Shown in pieces: positions 1 through 8,535 of a stretch of DNA of 26,186 nt (position 1 is its first letter; the number at the start of each line of letters is the position of its first letter). A model generated the notes under the pieces. The model did not search any database. It was not told the origin of the DNA and worked only from the letters and a program-made list of their open reading frames with translations. Made by a program: the position numbers and the translations under genes. The stretch is from Cudoniella acicularis (taxonomy: Eukaryota; Ascomycota; Leotiomycetes; Helotiales; Helotiaceae): positions 1-26,186 of the forward strand of contig JAAMPI010000773.1 of assembly GCA_013054445.1 (NCBI GenBank). The letters are read 5' to 3'.

Positions 1-1456
1 TAACCAACCCTCGATGCCACTCCCCGACAAACATCCCCTCTGGATCAACTTCATTCCTGATCTTCCTCCACTCCTCCAGCCTCTCTCGATACATTTCCTC
101 TATCTCCTTTCCTGTAGTTTCGAAATTCTTCGCCCAATGTGGCTTTCCACCTAGTTCATTCATCAGGTATTCGAATCCTTGGTAGTAGCGTGCGTGACAG
201 GGAGGATCCAGGTTATAAGGACGGTACAAGGTGGCGTTTAGGTAGAGCGTTGGTTCGTCTGTGCATGTGGGGTCGAGATAGGGACGGGGACTTGTCGACT
301 TGGAGGTGTCTGTTACGCGGACTTCGACGGGGGCGTGGACGTATAATCCCTTTGCCGAGAAAGGGATACCATGGGGAACGTAATCTGGATCGTTGGGTGG
401 AAGTTGGTTAAGCCATGAAGAGAGACGACGGAGAGCTTCTGGGCCTTTGCGAAGTGGTAGTGCCCATTCGTTGACGAATTGGCTGTATAGACAGTTCATG
501 AGAAGTGCCTCTCGCGACTTTTGGACAGCAGATGTTTTGGTGCCGGCTTTAAAACCGTATTGCATGCCGAAGACGAACCACTCTACATGAGGCAGTATCC
601 GTGGGAAATGATGACCTAGGTAGAGAAGGTTGTGGTACACATGATATCCAAACCAAGCATCATAGTTTTGCTTTGGGGGGGCCCGTTCAGGCTCAGTGGT
701 TTTCTCAGCAGTCCAGACAACAGCCCGTCGTGTGTATGGGAACCACCACACGCGCACGAATTCAGTCTGTGTCCAGAGGTCCTTCTCCCACGCATTGAAC
801 ATCACCACGTCATGGTCCACAACTTGTTGCCATGCAAGGGTGAATGCTGGCACTGCTTGAAAGGTAATCTCAGTGATGACTCCTAGAGCACCTAAGCTCA
901 ACAGCGCAGCGCGGAAAAGCTCTTCGTTCTTCCCTGGTCCGCATTCCTCCGTCTTTCCACTCGCAAGAGTGATTTTCAGCTTCAGTATACTGGCAGAGAG
1001 AATGCCATGCTTGAGTGTAGAGCCATGTGTGCCGGTGGATATGGCGCCTGCGATACTCTGCTGGTTTATGCTCCCTAGATTCGGCATCGCTAGCCCCACT
1101 TTGTCCAGCTCTGCTCCTATTTGGTACAGCCGTATTCCAGCTTGCATCCGCACGACACACGTCTCCTTATTCACCTCGAGGATCTTGTTGAAGTTATCGA
1201 GGTTCATGAGCCAGGAAGACGTGCTCGTTATGTTCGAGGGCGAGTGGCCGCATCCTGTGGTTGTGATGCGCCTGCGGCAGCGATGCGCAAGTCGCAGGGC
1301 TTTCTCGACTTCAGGGAGAGAGGAAGGTTGGATATAGAGCTCGGGGGTGCTGTGAAAGGTCCGCGCCCATGTTGAATGTGTATGGTTTTGGGTGGCGTTG
1401 AAGGGAATTGAGGGGTCGATTAGTTCGGAGAGTCGAAAGACGTAAAGGTTGTCCAT
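1..1456 (-). CDS. ALO1: D-arabinono-1,4-lactone oxidase, 3' end truncated by window edge
   Basis: FAD-linked oxidase that makes D-erythroascorbic acid from D-arabinono-1,4-lactone, the last step of fungal erythroascorbate synthesis; family members are mitochondrial-membrane associated. One frame stays open for 485 codons from the ATG at 1454-1456, with a stop five codons upstream, so the start is well placed. The N-terminal FAD-binding part contains TTGCGHSPSN around residues 65-74; His71 is, by family knowledge, the residue that binds FAD covalently. It is followed by SSWLMNLDNFNKIL and SIAGAISTGTHG. The C-terminal ALO part has GGKPHWAKNF and, at the window edge, DPEGMFVGEWHRG, which lies near the C-terminus in this family, so probably only a few tens of residues are missing. 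No intron is needed. The upstream 280 bp hold the promoter and 5' leader. Family assignment is very secure; location is inferred. Confidence 0.93.
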   Translation of the reverse strand, partial: MDNLYVFRLSELIDPSIPFNATQNHTHSTWARTFHSTPELYIQPSSLPEVEKALRLAHRCRRRITTTGCGHSPSNITSTSSWLMNLDNFNKILEVNKETCVVRMQAGIRLYQIGAELDKVGLAMPNLGSINQQSIAGAISTGTHGSTLKHGILSASILKLKITLASGKTEECGPGKNEELFRAALLSLGALGVITEITFQAVPAFTLAWQQVVDHDVVMFNAWEKDLWTQTEFVRVWWFPYTRRAVVWTAEKTTEPERAPPKQNYDAWFGYHVYHNLLYLGHHFPRILPHVEWFVFGMQYGFKAGTKTSAVQKSREALLMNCLYSQFVNEWALPLRKGPEALRRLSSWLNQLPPNDPDYVPHGIPFSAKGLYVHAPVEVRVTDTSKSTSPRPYLDPTCTDEPTLYLNATLYRPYNLDPPCHARYYQGFEYLMNELGGKPHWAKNFETTGKEIEEMYRERLEEWRKIRNEVDPEGMFVGEWHRGLV

Positions 1457-2242
1457 TTGAATTCGAGCTACCTAGTTACAATTAGAATCTGCGGATGCTT
1501 GAGGTAAGAGGTGGAATACGTGATGTTTGCGCTCACAGCATACTTGAGTCGTGATGTATTGGTGAGGTTTGAGAGGAGCGGTCTCCTGAAGGACGAAGGG
1601 AGGTTCACATCTTTGAGCGCGAACTTGGTGGGGACGAGAAGTAGAAGCCGCGAATTCGGGAGGGGTCCTCAACCCGTACAGGGATGCTTCAGTGGTCCTT
1701 GAAACGACCCCTCACCGCCTTTGAAAGATCCCTTCTAGATCTTATAAAGAGGCTAATAATATCTTTAAATATTTATTTTAAAATCATATTTAAATTATTT
1801 CCTTACATAACAGCTAATTTTCTCTATTCGAAGCTATAAAGGGACCTTCTAAAATAACCTTGACTCGATCTTCAAATCGAACCTCATGTCACCATCTCAC
1901 ACGATTAATTCTCCGAACATCTAGCCGACAAGGATCCGCGGCTCGATCTTGTCAGATGAGAACCCCACTATCGTGTCTACTTCATGACTCTATTACCGCT
2001 TCTCATAATTCTTGGCAGTTTCTCCATTGCTTAATCTTCTTTTCATCGTAGCAACCCTCAGGCCATGTTTGCATGTGAGATAGTGGGTAGCAGAACAAGA
2101 GAGAAGGATAACTTTATAGCTGTTTTTAATCGAGGAACTTTCAAGTGATAAGTACAATGAACTTGGGTCTTGAAGCCAAGAAAGTAGCTCCTACGAAGCT
2201 CTGATGACTCCTCTCTTCCTGTAACCGTTTTTACTTATCGAT
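1457..2242. other. Intergenic; ALO1 promoter and AT-rich spacer
   Basis: No convincing gene. The first 250 bp should hold the ALO1 5' leader and promoter. From about 1735 to 1860 the DNA is strongly AT-rich (runs of A/T with TAAATATTTATTTTAAAAT), as in fungal spacers or RIP-eroded DNA. Short open frames of about 60 codons on the plus strand match nothing I recognise. Confidence 0.5.
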
Positions 2243-4142
2243 TCATAAAACTTGATGTAATCCACTAATAATGATTATAATAGTAAAATCCAATGAAACG
2301 GTAAAGATTCTTGTCCTCAACCCTTCGGAGAACTGGTGGCACGCATGCCCCCCCCAATCATCACGTAGAAGTTCGCTTGAAGTTATGAGATCTCCAGGCT
2401 GTGCTTCTTTACAGATGACTCCCATAACGCCATAGTAGCGTTCTGGTTGCGATGCAAAAATCCTGTAATTCTGCATCAATTGACCAACATCCTCCAAGAA
2501 GTCGTCTAAACGCTGAGGAAATATCTGTTTGTCTTCTGCTGCCTCGAATTGTTCGTTTGAAGTCCCCATGGTACCGGAATCACTCTGCGAGTAGCAATGA
2601 GGCAAGATCATTTGGGAACCAAAAATTCTACTCGAAATGACTTTTGCGATCTGTTCGAGTTCTTCGAACCATCGCTTTCTATCTTTTTCGAGTGAAAATT
2701 GCGGAATCGAGTATCCCCGAGGCAGTGTTGATTTTTGACTCGATTTCGTAGCGTCCCAGAGTTCAATAAGACAAAAGCAAAGTGTTTTGATTAACGCCTT
2801 CTGCTGAGTCTCCAATTGTCTGCCGCTAGGTGGGGCTTTGGAAGAGGTCTAGGCGAGGGAGTTTTCTATATACTCATATAAAAAGCCTCTCGCAGCTGTC
2901 AGTGATGGAGCTTTTGGCCATTCTTTTAAACGCGACGAGACACGGTATTTCTCTACAGACGGCGCCAAATCGAAAATAGCTTCTGGACCAGGTGAGATCC
3001 CACTGTCGACACTGTCGAATCTCACACCAAAGACCATCAGGGAAGTGGGATCAGTCAGCGGTGATCGACGATGAGGATTGCTCCAGTCCGGTACCCAGGA
3101 TGGCCAAGATTTATTTTTTTGGGACAGGGTTCCACAATAATACAAGTGCGAAAACATCTTTTCGGCAAATCCGGCCTCGAAAAAATAGACTGCAAAAATT
3201 TCATAAACTTTGTTCCAAGGGATGGTGTAATCGGCAATCTTCTCAAAGATAACAGAAGAATCGGATGTTGGGGGCTTTGAACCGCCGGTGTTAGCATTCT
3301 TCATTAGGCCATAGAGCGCAAAGACCCGGTCTCTTTTATCCATGCATTCTGTTGAGTAAACTCCCCAAAGGAGGTCTAGCATGTTGCCCCGGTTCTGCTT
3401 TAGACTGCAGATTGTACTGAGGGTGCCAGCACTCATCTGGCCCAAACTCAATCCTTGGTCGTTCGAGAGTTTGAGAATTTTAATTCCTCGAAAGATCCAC
3501 GCCCAAGAGATCCTAAGAACACCGCAATGTACCACAGCGTCTTGAGCAAGTGCTGCTTCCTGCAAAATCCACCTCCTAAAAAACCAAGGCCTGCAAAGAA
3601 AATTTTCGATGTTTTAAGGCGTCGTATCCCCAAATGTCCATGACAAGTTGACGAGCAAGTTCGGGACTCAACTGATCTTCTCCAATGCCGACGAGGCTGC
3701 GGAAGAACGTGGAAATTCGAGATGTGTCTTCATTGGATTCACCCAGCCACAGTTGAACTTGGATTGCTTCTTGGTAGATTTTGCCTATCAACTAAACTTG
3801 GATCGCCTTTTCCTCGTTGTTGAACTGATTCAGGCAGATAGCATCGATCCAAAGATATCGATCTTTGCTACGATTTCGTAAATGCCGCAGTATTGAATCC
3901 ACATTGGGAGTAATCTTGATATAGAACGTCTCATTGTCGCAAAGTAGCACTTTGGAGAAGTTCGGATTCCCCCACGTGTAAGATACAGCCTCGTACTGTC
4001 CTTGGTCGATGGGTCTCCTCAAGATTTGTTGGCGATCATCATATCGCAATTCGCAGCGGAGTGGAGCGTCAAAGTCGTCTGCTGGATGAAGTGCAATAAC
4101 ACGAATAGAATCGGGAGATTTCAGGGCCTTGTACTGATACAA
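2243..4142 (-). pseudogene. Heterokaryon-incompatibility (HET) domain protein, disrupted
   Basis: HET-domain proteins trigger programmed cell death after nonself recognition. Starting at the ATG at 4140-4142, the frame gives the HET block: QYEAVSYTWG around residues 49-58 and LWIDAICLNQ around 97-106. It is then cut by TAG at 3792-3794, exactly where the family motif (EEK-x-IQVQLxGKIY) expects Gln; CAG to TAG would explain it. The same frame continues (IGKIYQEAIQVQLWLGE) to about 3617, where a net one-base shift near an AAAA run is needed to reach RPWFFRRWILQEAALAQ, the next HET block. After that it stays open to the end, apart from a TAG at 2849-2851 that can be removed by a possible 54-nt intron (2820-2873, GTATAT..GCAG, in frame). 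Intact length would be about 620 residues, normal for this class. Shares a 482-bp divergent spacer with the phosphotransferase gene. Alternative: two sequencing errors in a live gene. Confidence 0.75.
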
Positions 4143-4624
4143 GGGAGGTTGCTCGATGGCGTAGTCGCCATGCCATCAAGGACGATGATTGAAGACAATC
4201 CGAAGAGGCTGAGGGGAGCATTTTATCTCTGGCTGGAGAAGGAGCCTGGCACAAAGCTCGCAAAACCTGCAGCCTCGGGGAAAGATTCAGAGTCACGTGA
4301 CGTCAAACTTATCTAATTATAGGCAAAGCATATTTCACTACTTTGTTTCTTTTTGAATGGAATGTTACTAGACTAGTATTGAATATAGTTGTCCTTTCAC
4401 TATATCAGGTTCTTTGATAAATAATTTACAGTTTGCAGCCATTTCTAACCACTAGTATAGGAAGGACTTAGCGTAGTCTCTTTCTGGTTGTCCTTTGTTT
4501 GCTAACTATAAAGCGATGAGCATTTACCTTGATAGAAGATACAAACTGCATACTTGCCTTTATTTTGAAGATTATTTCTAGACCTTTTTAAAATCTTACT
4601 GTAACTCAAAGTTACGACTTCAAC
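4143..4624. promoter_or_regulatory. Divergent intergenic region between HET pseudogene and APH-like gene
   Basis: 482 bp between two divergently oriented genes, so it should contain both promoters. It becomes AT-rich towards the APH-like gene. The only clear motif is the composite E-box/CRE at 4294-4305, listed separately. No coding sequence is evident. Confidence 0.5.
4294..4305. promoter_or_regulatory. Composite CACGTG / TGACGTCA site
   Basis: The 12-mer CACGTGACGTCA fuses an E-box (CACGTG, bHLH proteins) with a full CRE palindrome (TGACGTCA, bZIP/ATF-CREB proteins), sharing the TGA. It lies about 150 bp upstream of the HET start and 320 bp upstream of the APH-like start. The match is exact; binding is inferred. 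Confidence 0.35.
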
Positions 4625-5892
4625 ATGGACGAGTAAGCTCCGTCTTTCTTAATACCATGACTTTATTAATCAATTACAGACATCAGTATGACGATTTTCA
4701 ACCGAAGAGGGAATTCGACCCCCTTGCCCACGAGACTGAATTGGATTGGGAGACCTATAGGGCACCCATGAAGCCCTCAATTGACGAAACTGTTGGCCTT
4801 ACAAGCCCAGGAAACTGGACTATTGGATCTTCGATGCTGTGCAAAGCATGCAATGATAAACAGCAACCCCCTCCTGAGGCCGTTTGCAGTTGGACCGATA
4901 ATGGCACAATGTATTATTTGCAGAAGCGTCAGGTACCTAAGGAGGACCTAGAGCCCGAAGGAAATTTCTTGATTGGCCGACTAGCTGATTACGAAGGGCC
5001 TTTCCGGTCTGTGTGGAGCCTCAGTCCGAACGTCTTTATTAAAGTTAAACCTTGGACAAAGGATCTTACAACAGAAGCTACTACAATACGTTGGGTAAAT
5101 AAACACGTTCCTTCGCTACCAACAGAGGATGTAATATACGATTGGATTGATACAAAATGGTTTAGAACGGTTATGATTTCAAGACGAGTTCCCGGGGTAA
5201 CATACCAGGAGGCGTGGCCAAGCCTATCGACTCAACAAAAGCTTCAGGTTGCTGATCAGGTTGCGGAGCACTTGAAAGCTCTTGGTCAATTTACATCGGA
5301 TTACATCGAAACAGTTGCAGGGACTGGACTTGCAGGGAAGCACTCTCTTGGGGTAGCAGAAGCGTTGTCACCCACAAAGCTAAGGGTTCTCCCTAGAGTC
5401 TCACGAAAGGATCATATTGATTATATGACAAGGCTGGACAGTGGAATAACACCTTTATGTGCCGACGAACCCCTTGTCTTACAGCACAACGACGTCAACC
5501 CGACCAATTTCTTAATAACAAAGCCATCGAGTCCCCAAGAAATCCCAAAGGTAACTGGTATTATTGACTGGGAAAATATTGGCTATAAATTGAAATGGGA
5601 AACAAGCACTTTCGCTCGACAGTCGACATCTTTTTGGGTGCATACTGACCCGCCCCACCCGGAGAGAAATGATTGGGGATGGATGTTGTCAAATGCATGT
5701 GTGCGGGCGGGATTTCCAATATACCTAGGGCTTATACGACGAGAGGCTAGATTGAGATACCCTGACTATCCGGATACCCCAGTTGAATACCTCTACAATT
5801 CCACGAACATGCCAATCATCGGCAAGAACGGCCTACCCCCCACCTTCGGAAGGAACCAGTTGAATTGCTCGATAATTCCACGTATACACTAA
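4625..5892 (+). CDS. APH/choline-kinase-fold phosphotransferase
   Basis: Fungal aminoglycoside-phosphotransferase-like kinase; the substrate in this expanded family is generally unknown. I favour a spliced model, 4625-4632 plus 4680-5892: a tiny exon ATG GAC GA, a 47-nt intron (GTAAGC..TTACAG, 4633-4679), then the main exon. This gives 406 residues starting MDEHQYDDFQ. Without splicing, an ATG at 4657 would add intron-derived residues. Motifs: VFIKVKPW around residues 121-128 (candidate ATP-contacting Lys), catalytic loop HNDVNPTNF around 272-280 (Asp274 as likely base; the usual His-x-Asp is His-Asn-Asp) and IIDWENIGY around 297-305 (metal-binding Asp, in place of DFG). Length is usual for the family. 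No breaks. Its neighbour is a HET pseudogene; no functional link is evident. Confidence 0.85.
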
Positions 5893-6319
5893 GCTAAGCC
5901 AAGGAGATTGGGAGCGAATTCACTTTAAATATGTCTTTTATTATATGATTTTCAGTTTTAGTTTATTGTATTGGACTTCGGGAGAGATATCTTCTCTTCT
6001 CACTCTAGCTTCTAGTTTTTGGAATCAAATCAACGGTTTTGTACACCCTGTGCTAGTTCATATTCCCTTACAATTCAAGTCTCCCAATTTACTGTAAAAA
6101 ATACATAAAGAACTTGATCTTTTCCTCTCTCATCCTTGGACACATTTCCTCCACATTCTAAGGAAACAGGCAACGAAAAGCCTAGCTCTATATTCAAATA
6201 TCCATATCCAAATGAATAAGATGATAATTATAATAATGGTTATGGGGATCTTGCCGGAATTGGTAGCTGATGGTTGTTGGCTGGTGGCTAGTGGCTAGTG
6301 GCAGTGGTCGTAAAGGGCG
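5893..6319. other. Intergenic 3' region of the APH-like gene
   Basis: AT-rich, no recognisable gene. Near 6281-6305 the short imperfect direct repeat GGCTGGTGGCTAGTGGCTAG is the only structure I see. Confidence 0.4.
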
Positions 6320-6496
6320 CTATAACTCATTAGTTTTGCTGCGTTTAGGACAGAGTGGGAAGGAGTTTCCAGCCTGAGGTTGTGATAGCTGATGATCACA
6401 ACGAGGGCAATGCTCTACTGTTTGGCAATTCCAAATAACTGCTCTACCCCTTTCAAGAGATAAAGCGTGGTACTGGCAGTTCGAACACCGAGGCAT
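6320..6496 (-). CDS. Possible small CxxC-containing protein, 58 residues
   Basis: Unrecognised. From the ATG at 6494-6496 the frame encodes 58 residues with two Cys pairs, CSNC near the start and CPRC in the middle, spaced as in a small zinc ribbon. An in-frame GTG at 6536-6538 would add 14 residues. The upstream end abuts a 63-bp tandem duplication (6525-6643). It could be a real small protein, a gene fragment or chance; only the Cys spacing supports it. Confidence 0.22.
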   Translation of the reverse strand: MPRCSNCQYHALSLERGRAVIWNCQTVEHCPRCDHQLSQPQAGNSFPLCPKRSKTNEL

Positions 6497-6524
6497 TTCG
6501 AGATTGATCTCTGACAACAAATAC

Positions 6525-6643
6525 AATTCGGTTTCCACGAAAAATTTGTGAATGATTTGGAAGCTAGGGTAGTCTTATTTTGAATGGAATTCGGCTTCGA
6601 TGAAGAGTTTGTTGGTGATTTGGAAGCTAGGGTAATCTTATTT
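6525..6643. repeat. 63-bp tandem duplication
   Basis: The stretch beginning AATTCGG and ending in GATTTGGAAGCTAGGGTA then (G/A)TCTTATTT occurs at 6525-6580 and again at 6588-6643, offset by exactly 63 bp. The 3' halves are nearly identical and the 5' halves diverged. Confidence 0.75.
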
Positions 6644-6864
6644 CTGGCTATATTTATAAACGTATTCCCTACCTTGCCTAATAATGGTTACATGAAAGAC
6701 ATTGTGTAAAACAGCACAGATTCGTAAATTCTTTCAACGGCTTTGATATGAAGAGAGCTTGTCTTACGCAAACGAAGAATTCCACAGACATGTTTGCCGA
6801 TAGCTAAGATTGGGAGTTACAATTTAGGCGGTACGGCACCTGGTGTTCGGTGAACAGAAACCTA
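6644..6864. other. Left flank of the inverted-repeat element
   Basis: No gene seen between the 63-bp duplication and the TA that borders the left inverted repeat. This is the putative host sequence next to the insertion. Confidence 0.3.
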
Positions 6865-6866
6865 TA

Positions 6867-6914
6867 AGAGACGTCCCTGTGAAGCGAAAATCCCTGCAGA
6901 CCGAAGCGCGACCC
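6867..6914 (+). repeat. Left terminal inverted repeat
   Basis: Starts AGAGACGTCCCTGT directly after TA and continues through GCGAAAATCCCTGCAG to GACCC. Its reverse complement recurs at 11810-11857 with four mismatches, all transitions, each G or C here and A or T in the right copy. Confidence 0.85.
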
Positions 6915-7291
6915 TTTCCCTATAACTTTGGATAGGGCTGTTCCGCTACGCTTTGAGATTCGTCGCCCTCTGCCTGCGATAGTCTCTGCGTTAGTCTCTG
7001 CGTCTGTCATGCCACGCTTCTGCTGTGCCTTAGCAATGTCCTCGCAACTTAAGACTTTGGCAGTGCCCACGACAGCCGCTTTTGTTGATATACAGTACGG
7101 GTGGTTTTCTCGTTATTCTGCTTAAAGAGCAATAACTTCTCATCTAAGAGAATCACTCGCTCGGCGAAAGTATTCTCGGCAGTGTCTGTAATTTCCTTAA
7201 TTTGGTGTAGGTATCAACTACTTCCTGGCATGTAAGGCTCCCTGTATTCCGGACCATGTGCCTATTATAGGCAGCTGGGACTACAGAGCGT
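6915..7291 (-). pseudogene. Tc1/mariner-pogo (Fot1-like) transposase, C-terminal remnant
   Basis: Decayed end of a DDE transposase. On the minus strand three frames together give the family's C-terminal landmarks in order: AYNRHMVRNTGSLT, then AERVILLDEKLLLFKQNNEK, then VVGTAKVLSCEDIAKAQQKR. The last two match the pogo/Fot1 C-terminal pattern (LLDENxxLFKQNNE...GKAKVMSYEDIxEAxxKR). At least two frameshifts separate them, so it is not functional. The remnant runs straight into the left inverted repeat, as expected for the 3' end of such an element. It stops abruptly where the HeLo-like gene ends (7292), and I cannot find the N-terminal half anywhere in the window. No catalytic Asp residues remain. 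Confidence 0.6.
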
Positions 7292-8206
7292 CTATCGCCT
7301 CCCGAACATCATGGCAAATGAAGCCGTATCCATCTGGCCTTGAGCTGCTGTACTGCCGTCTGTAGCCGTCAACTTCCCAAACAACTGCTCTACTCCACCT
7401 GGCGCGGTACCAACAATCCCCTGGTATGCCATAGATTTGTCCACCTTCATATCGCCAAAGCTTTGTCCAGTGCGTTTTGCTCGGGTGGTTGAGAGAGTCT
7501 CTCCGCAGACTTCACGAAGTTTTGCGATTTGTTCAACACTCGAGTCTCGCTCGGCGGCGGACCAGATGTCCCCTATCCCGTCACCTAGGACATCCAGAGA
7601 TACTGCTTGCAAGGCTGTCTGCCTTTCGCGCAGCTGCTTCTCCAGGCCAACTAGGGCCGCCTCCTGGGCTGTAAAGCGCCCATCAAGTCCCAGAATATCT
7701 TCTGATGTACGGCTGGAAACAATTCTGTCAATGATTAGTTGAGAGAACAACGTCATCGAGCGCAGGACTTGCAGGTTTATTGATACTAACGCCAGCGATA
7801 TAGTGCTCTGACATTCACCTAGCTGTTGGCAGAACCTAGTGATCTTTGACTCGTGGAAGCTGACCGCCTATCGCGGTTACTGAACCTCGAATCTGTCGAG
7901 TGTCTCGTGGATCCCTTAATCGTCTCGCCAAATTTATCGCAAACGCCTTGGGTCGAGCTGAGAGCGATGTCAAGCTTTATCTTCTGTAGGACAGAATTTA
8001 GGACGGCGATCGTTTTGCATTCAGATTTTTAACGTGTCATTTAGGCCCTCTAACGTACTCTGTGTTTCCGAAAGGAGTTTTTTCGAGTGGGCAATGGCCT
8101 TCGGTGCCTCTTTTAGTCCATCGACGAGCTGGTACACCGCCTTGCAGCTTTGCCACGCGAGAGTGGCAATGCCAATAGTACTAGCGGTTACGCTTAGTGG
8201 ATCCAT
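7292..8206 (-). pseudogene. HeLo-like domain protein (fungal N-terminal domain of STAND proteins), two frameshifts
   Basis: The start MDPLSVTASTIGIATLAWQS is the signature of the Helo-like/PigL_N fungal STAND N-terminal domain, a helical, membrane-acting cell-death domain in characterised relatives. Here it stands alone, without NACHT. The reading frame shifts twice: near 8026-8030 (AAAAA run; a TGA follows at once in the old frame) and near 7868-7872 (a few bases missing). The parts read KTIAVLNSVLQKIKL..., then SFHESKITRF...; a 48-nt intron at 7725-7772 with rare GC..AG ends (GCAAGT..TTGACAG) restores INLIVSSR in frame. The two shifts cancel, giving about 289 codons, normal length. The C-terminus carries a motif shared with the neighbouring NLR. 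Divergent from that NLR across 329 bp. Could be a live gene with sequencing indels. Confidence 0.7.
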
Positions 8207-8535
8207 TTGGCCTCGGAATAATGAATAGAGATTTTTTTTGGTGCGTTTGCCGTCACGGGAATTAGAGCGGTGACGGTGTCAACTCGTGCCAAATTGTCGA
8301 TTTCGCTGCGGGGTAGATGAAGCTCTTCCCAGCCTGCCTGTTCCCTTTGCGTCCTCAGGCCGCAACGGGCTGAATCAACAGAACCTAGCCGCAGCCTCAC
8401 TCTCTCTGACCTAGCAAATCGACAGACAACGTATATCACCTCGAAGGGCCCCGGACGAGCGAGGGAGACTACGAACTCAGCGCTGATGCTGAATCGTCTT
8501 CGTGCCCTTACCGCCTGTGGGGAACCCAGGAAGCA
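8207..8535. promoter_or_regulatory. Divergent promoter between HeLo-like gene and NLR gene
   Basis: A 329-bp spacer between divergent starts (8206 minus, 8536 plus), so it should drive both genes. The plus frame is open from 8410 to the NLR ATG but holds no ATG. No specific site recognised. Confidence 0.45.

Noticed and set aside
873..1337. Plus-strand open frame of 154 codons
   Set aside because: It is the antisense shadow of the ALO1 gene, whose frame is conserved end to end.
2849..2851. Second in-frame TAG in the disrupted HET gene
   Set aside because: Not counted as a certain mutation because a 54-nt GTATAT..GCAG intron at 2820-2873 would remove it without changing frame.
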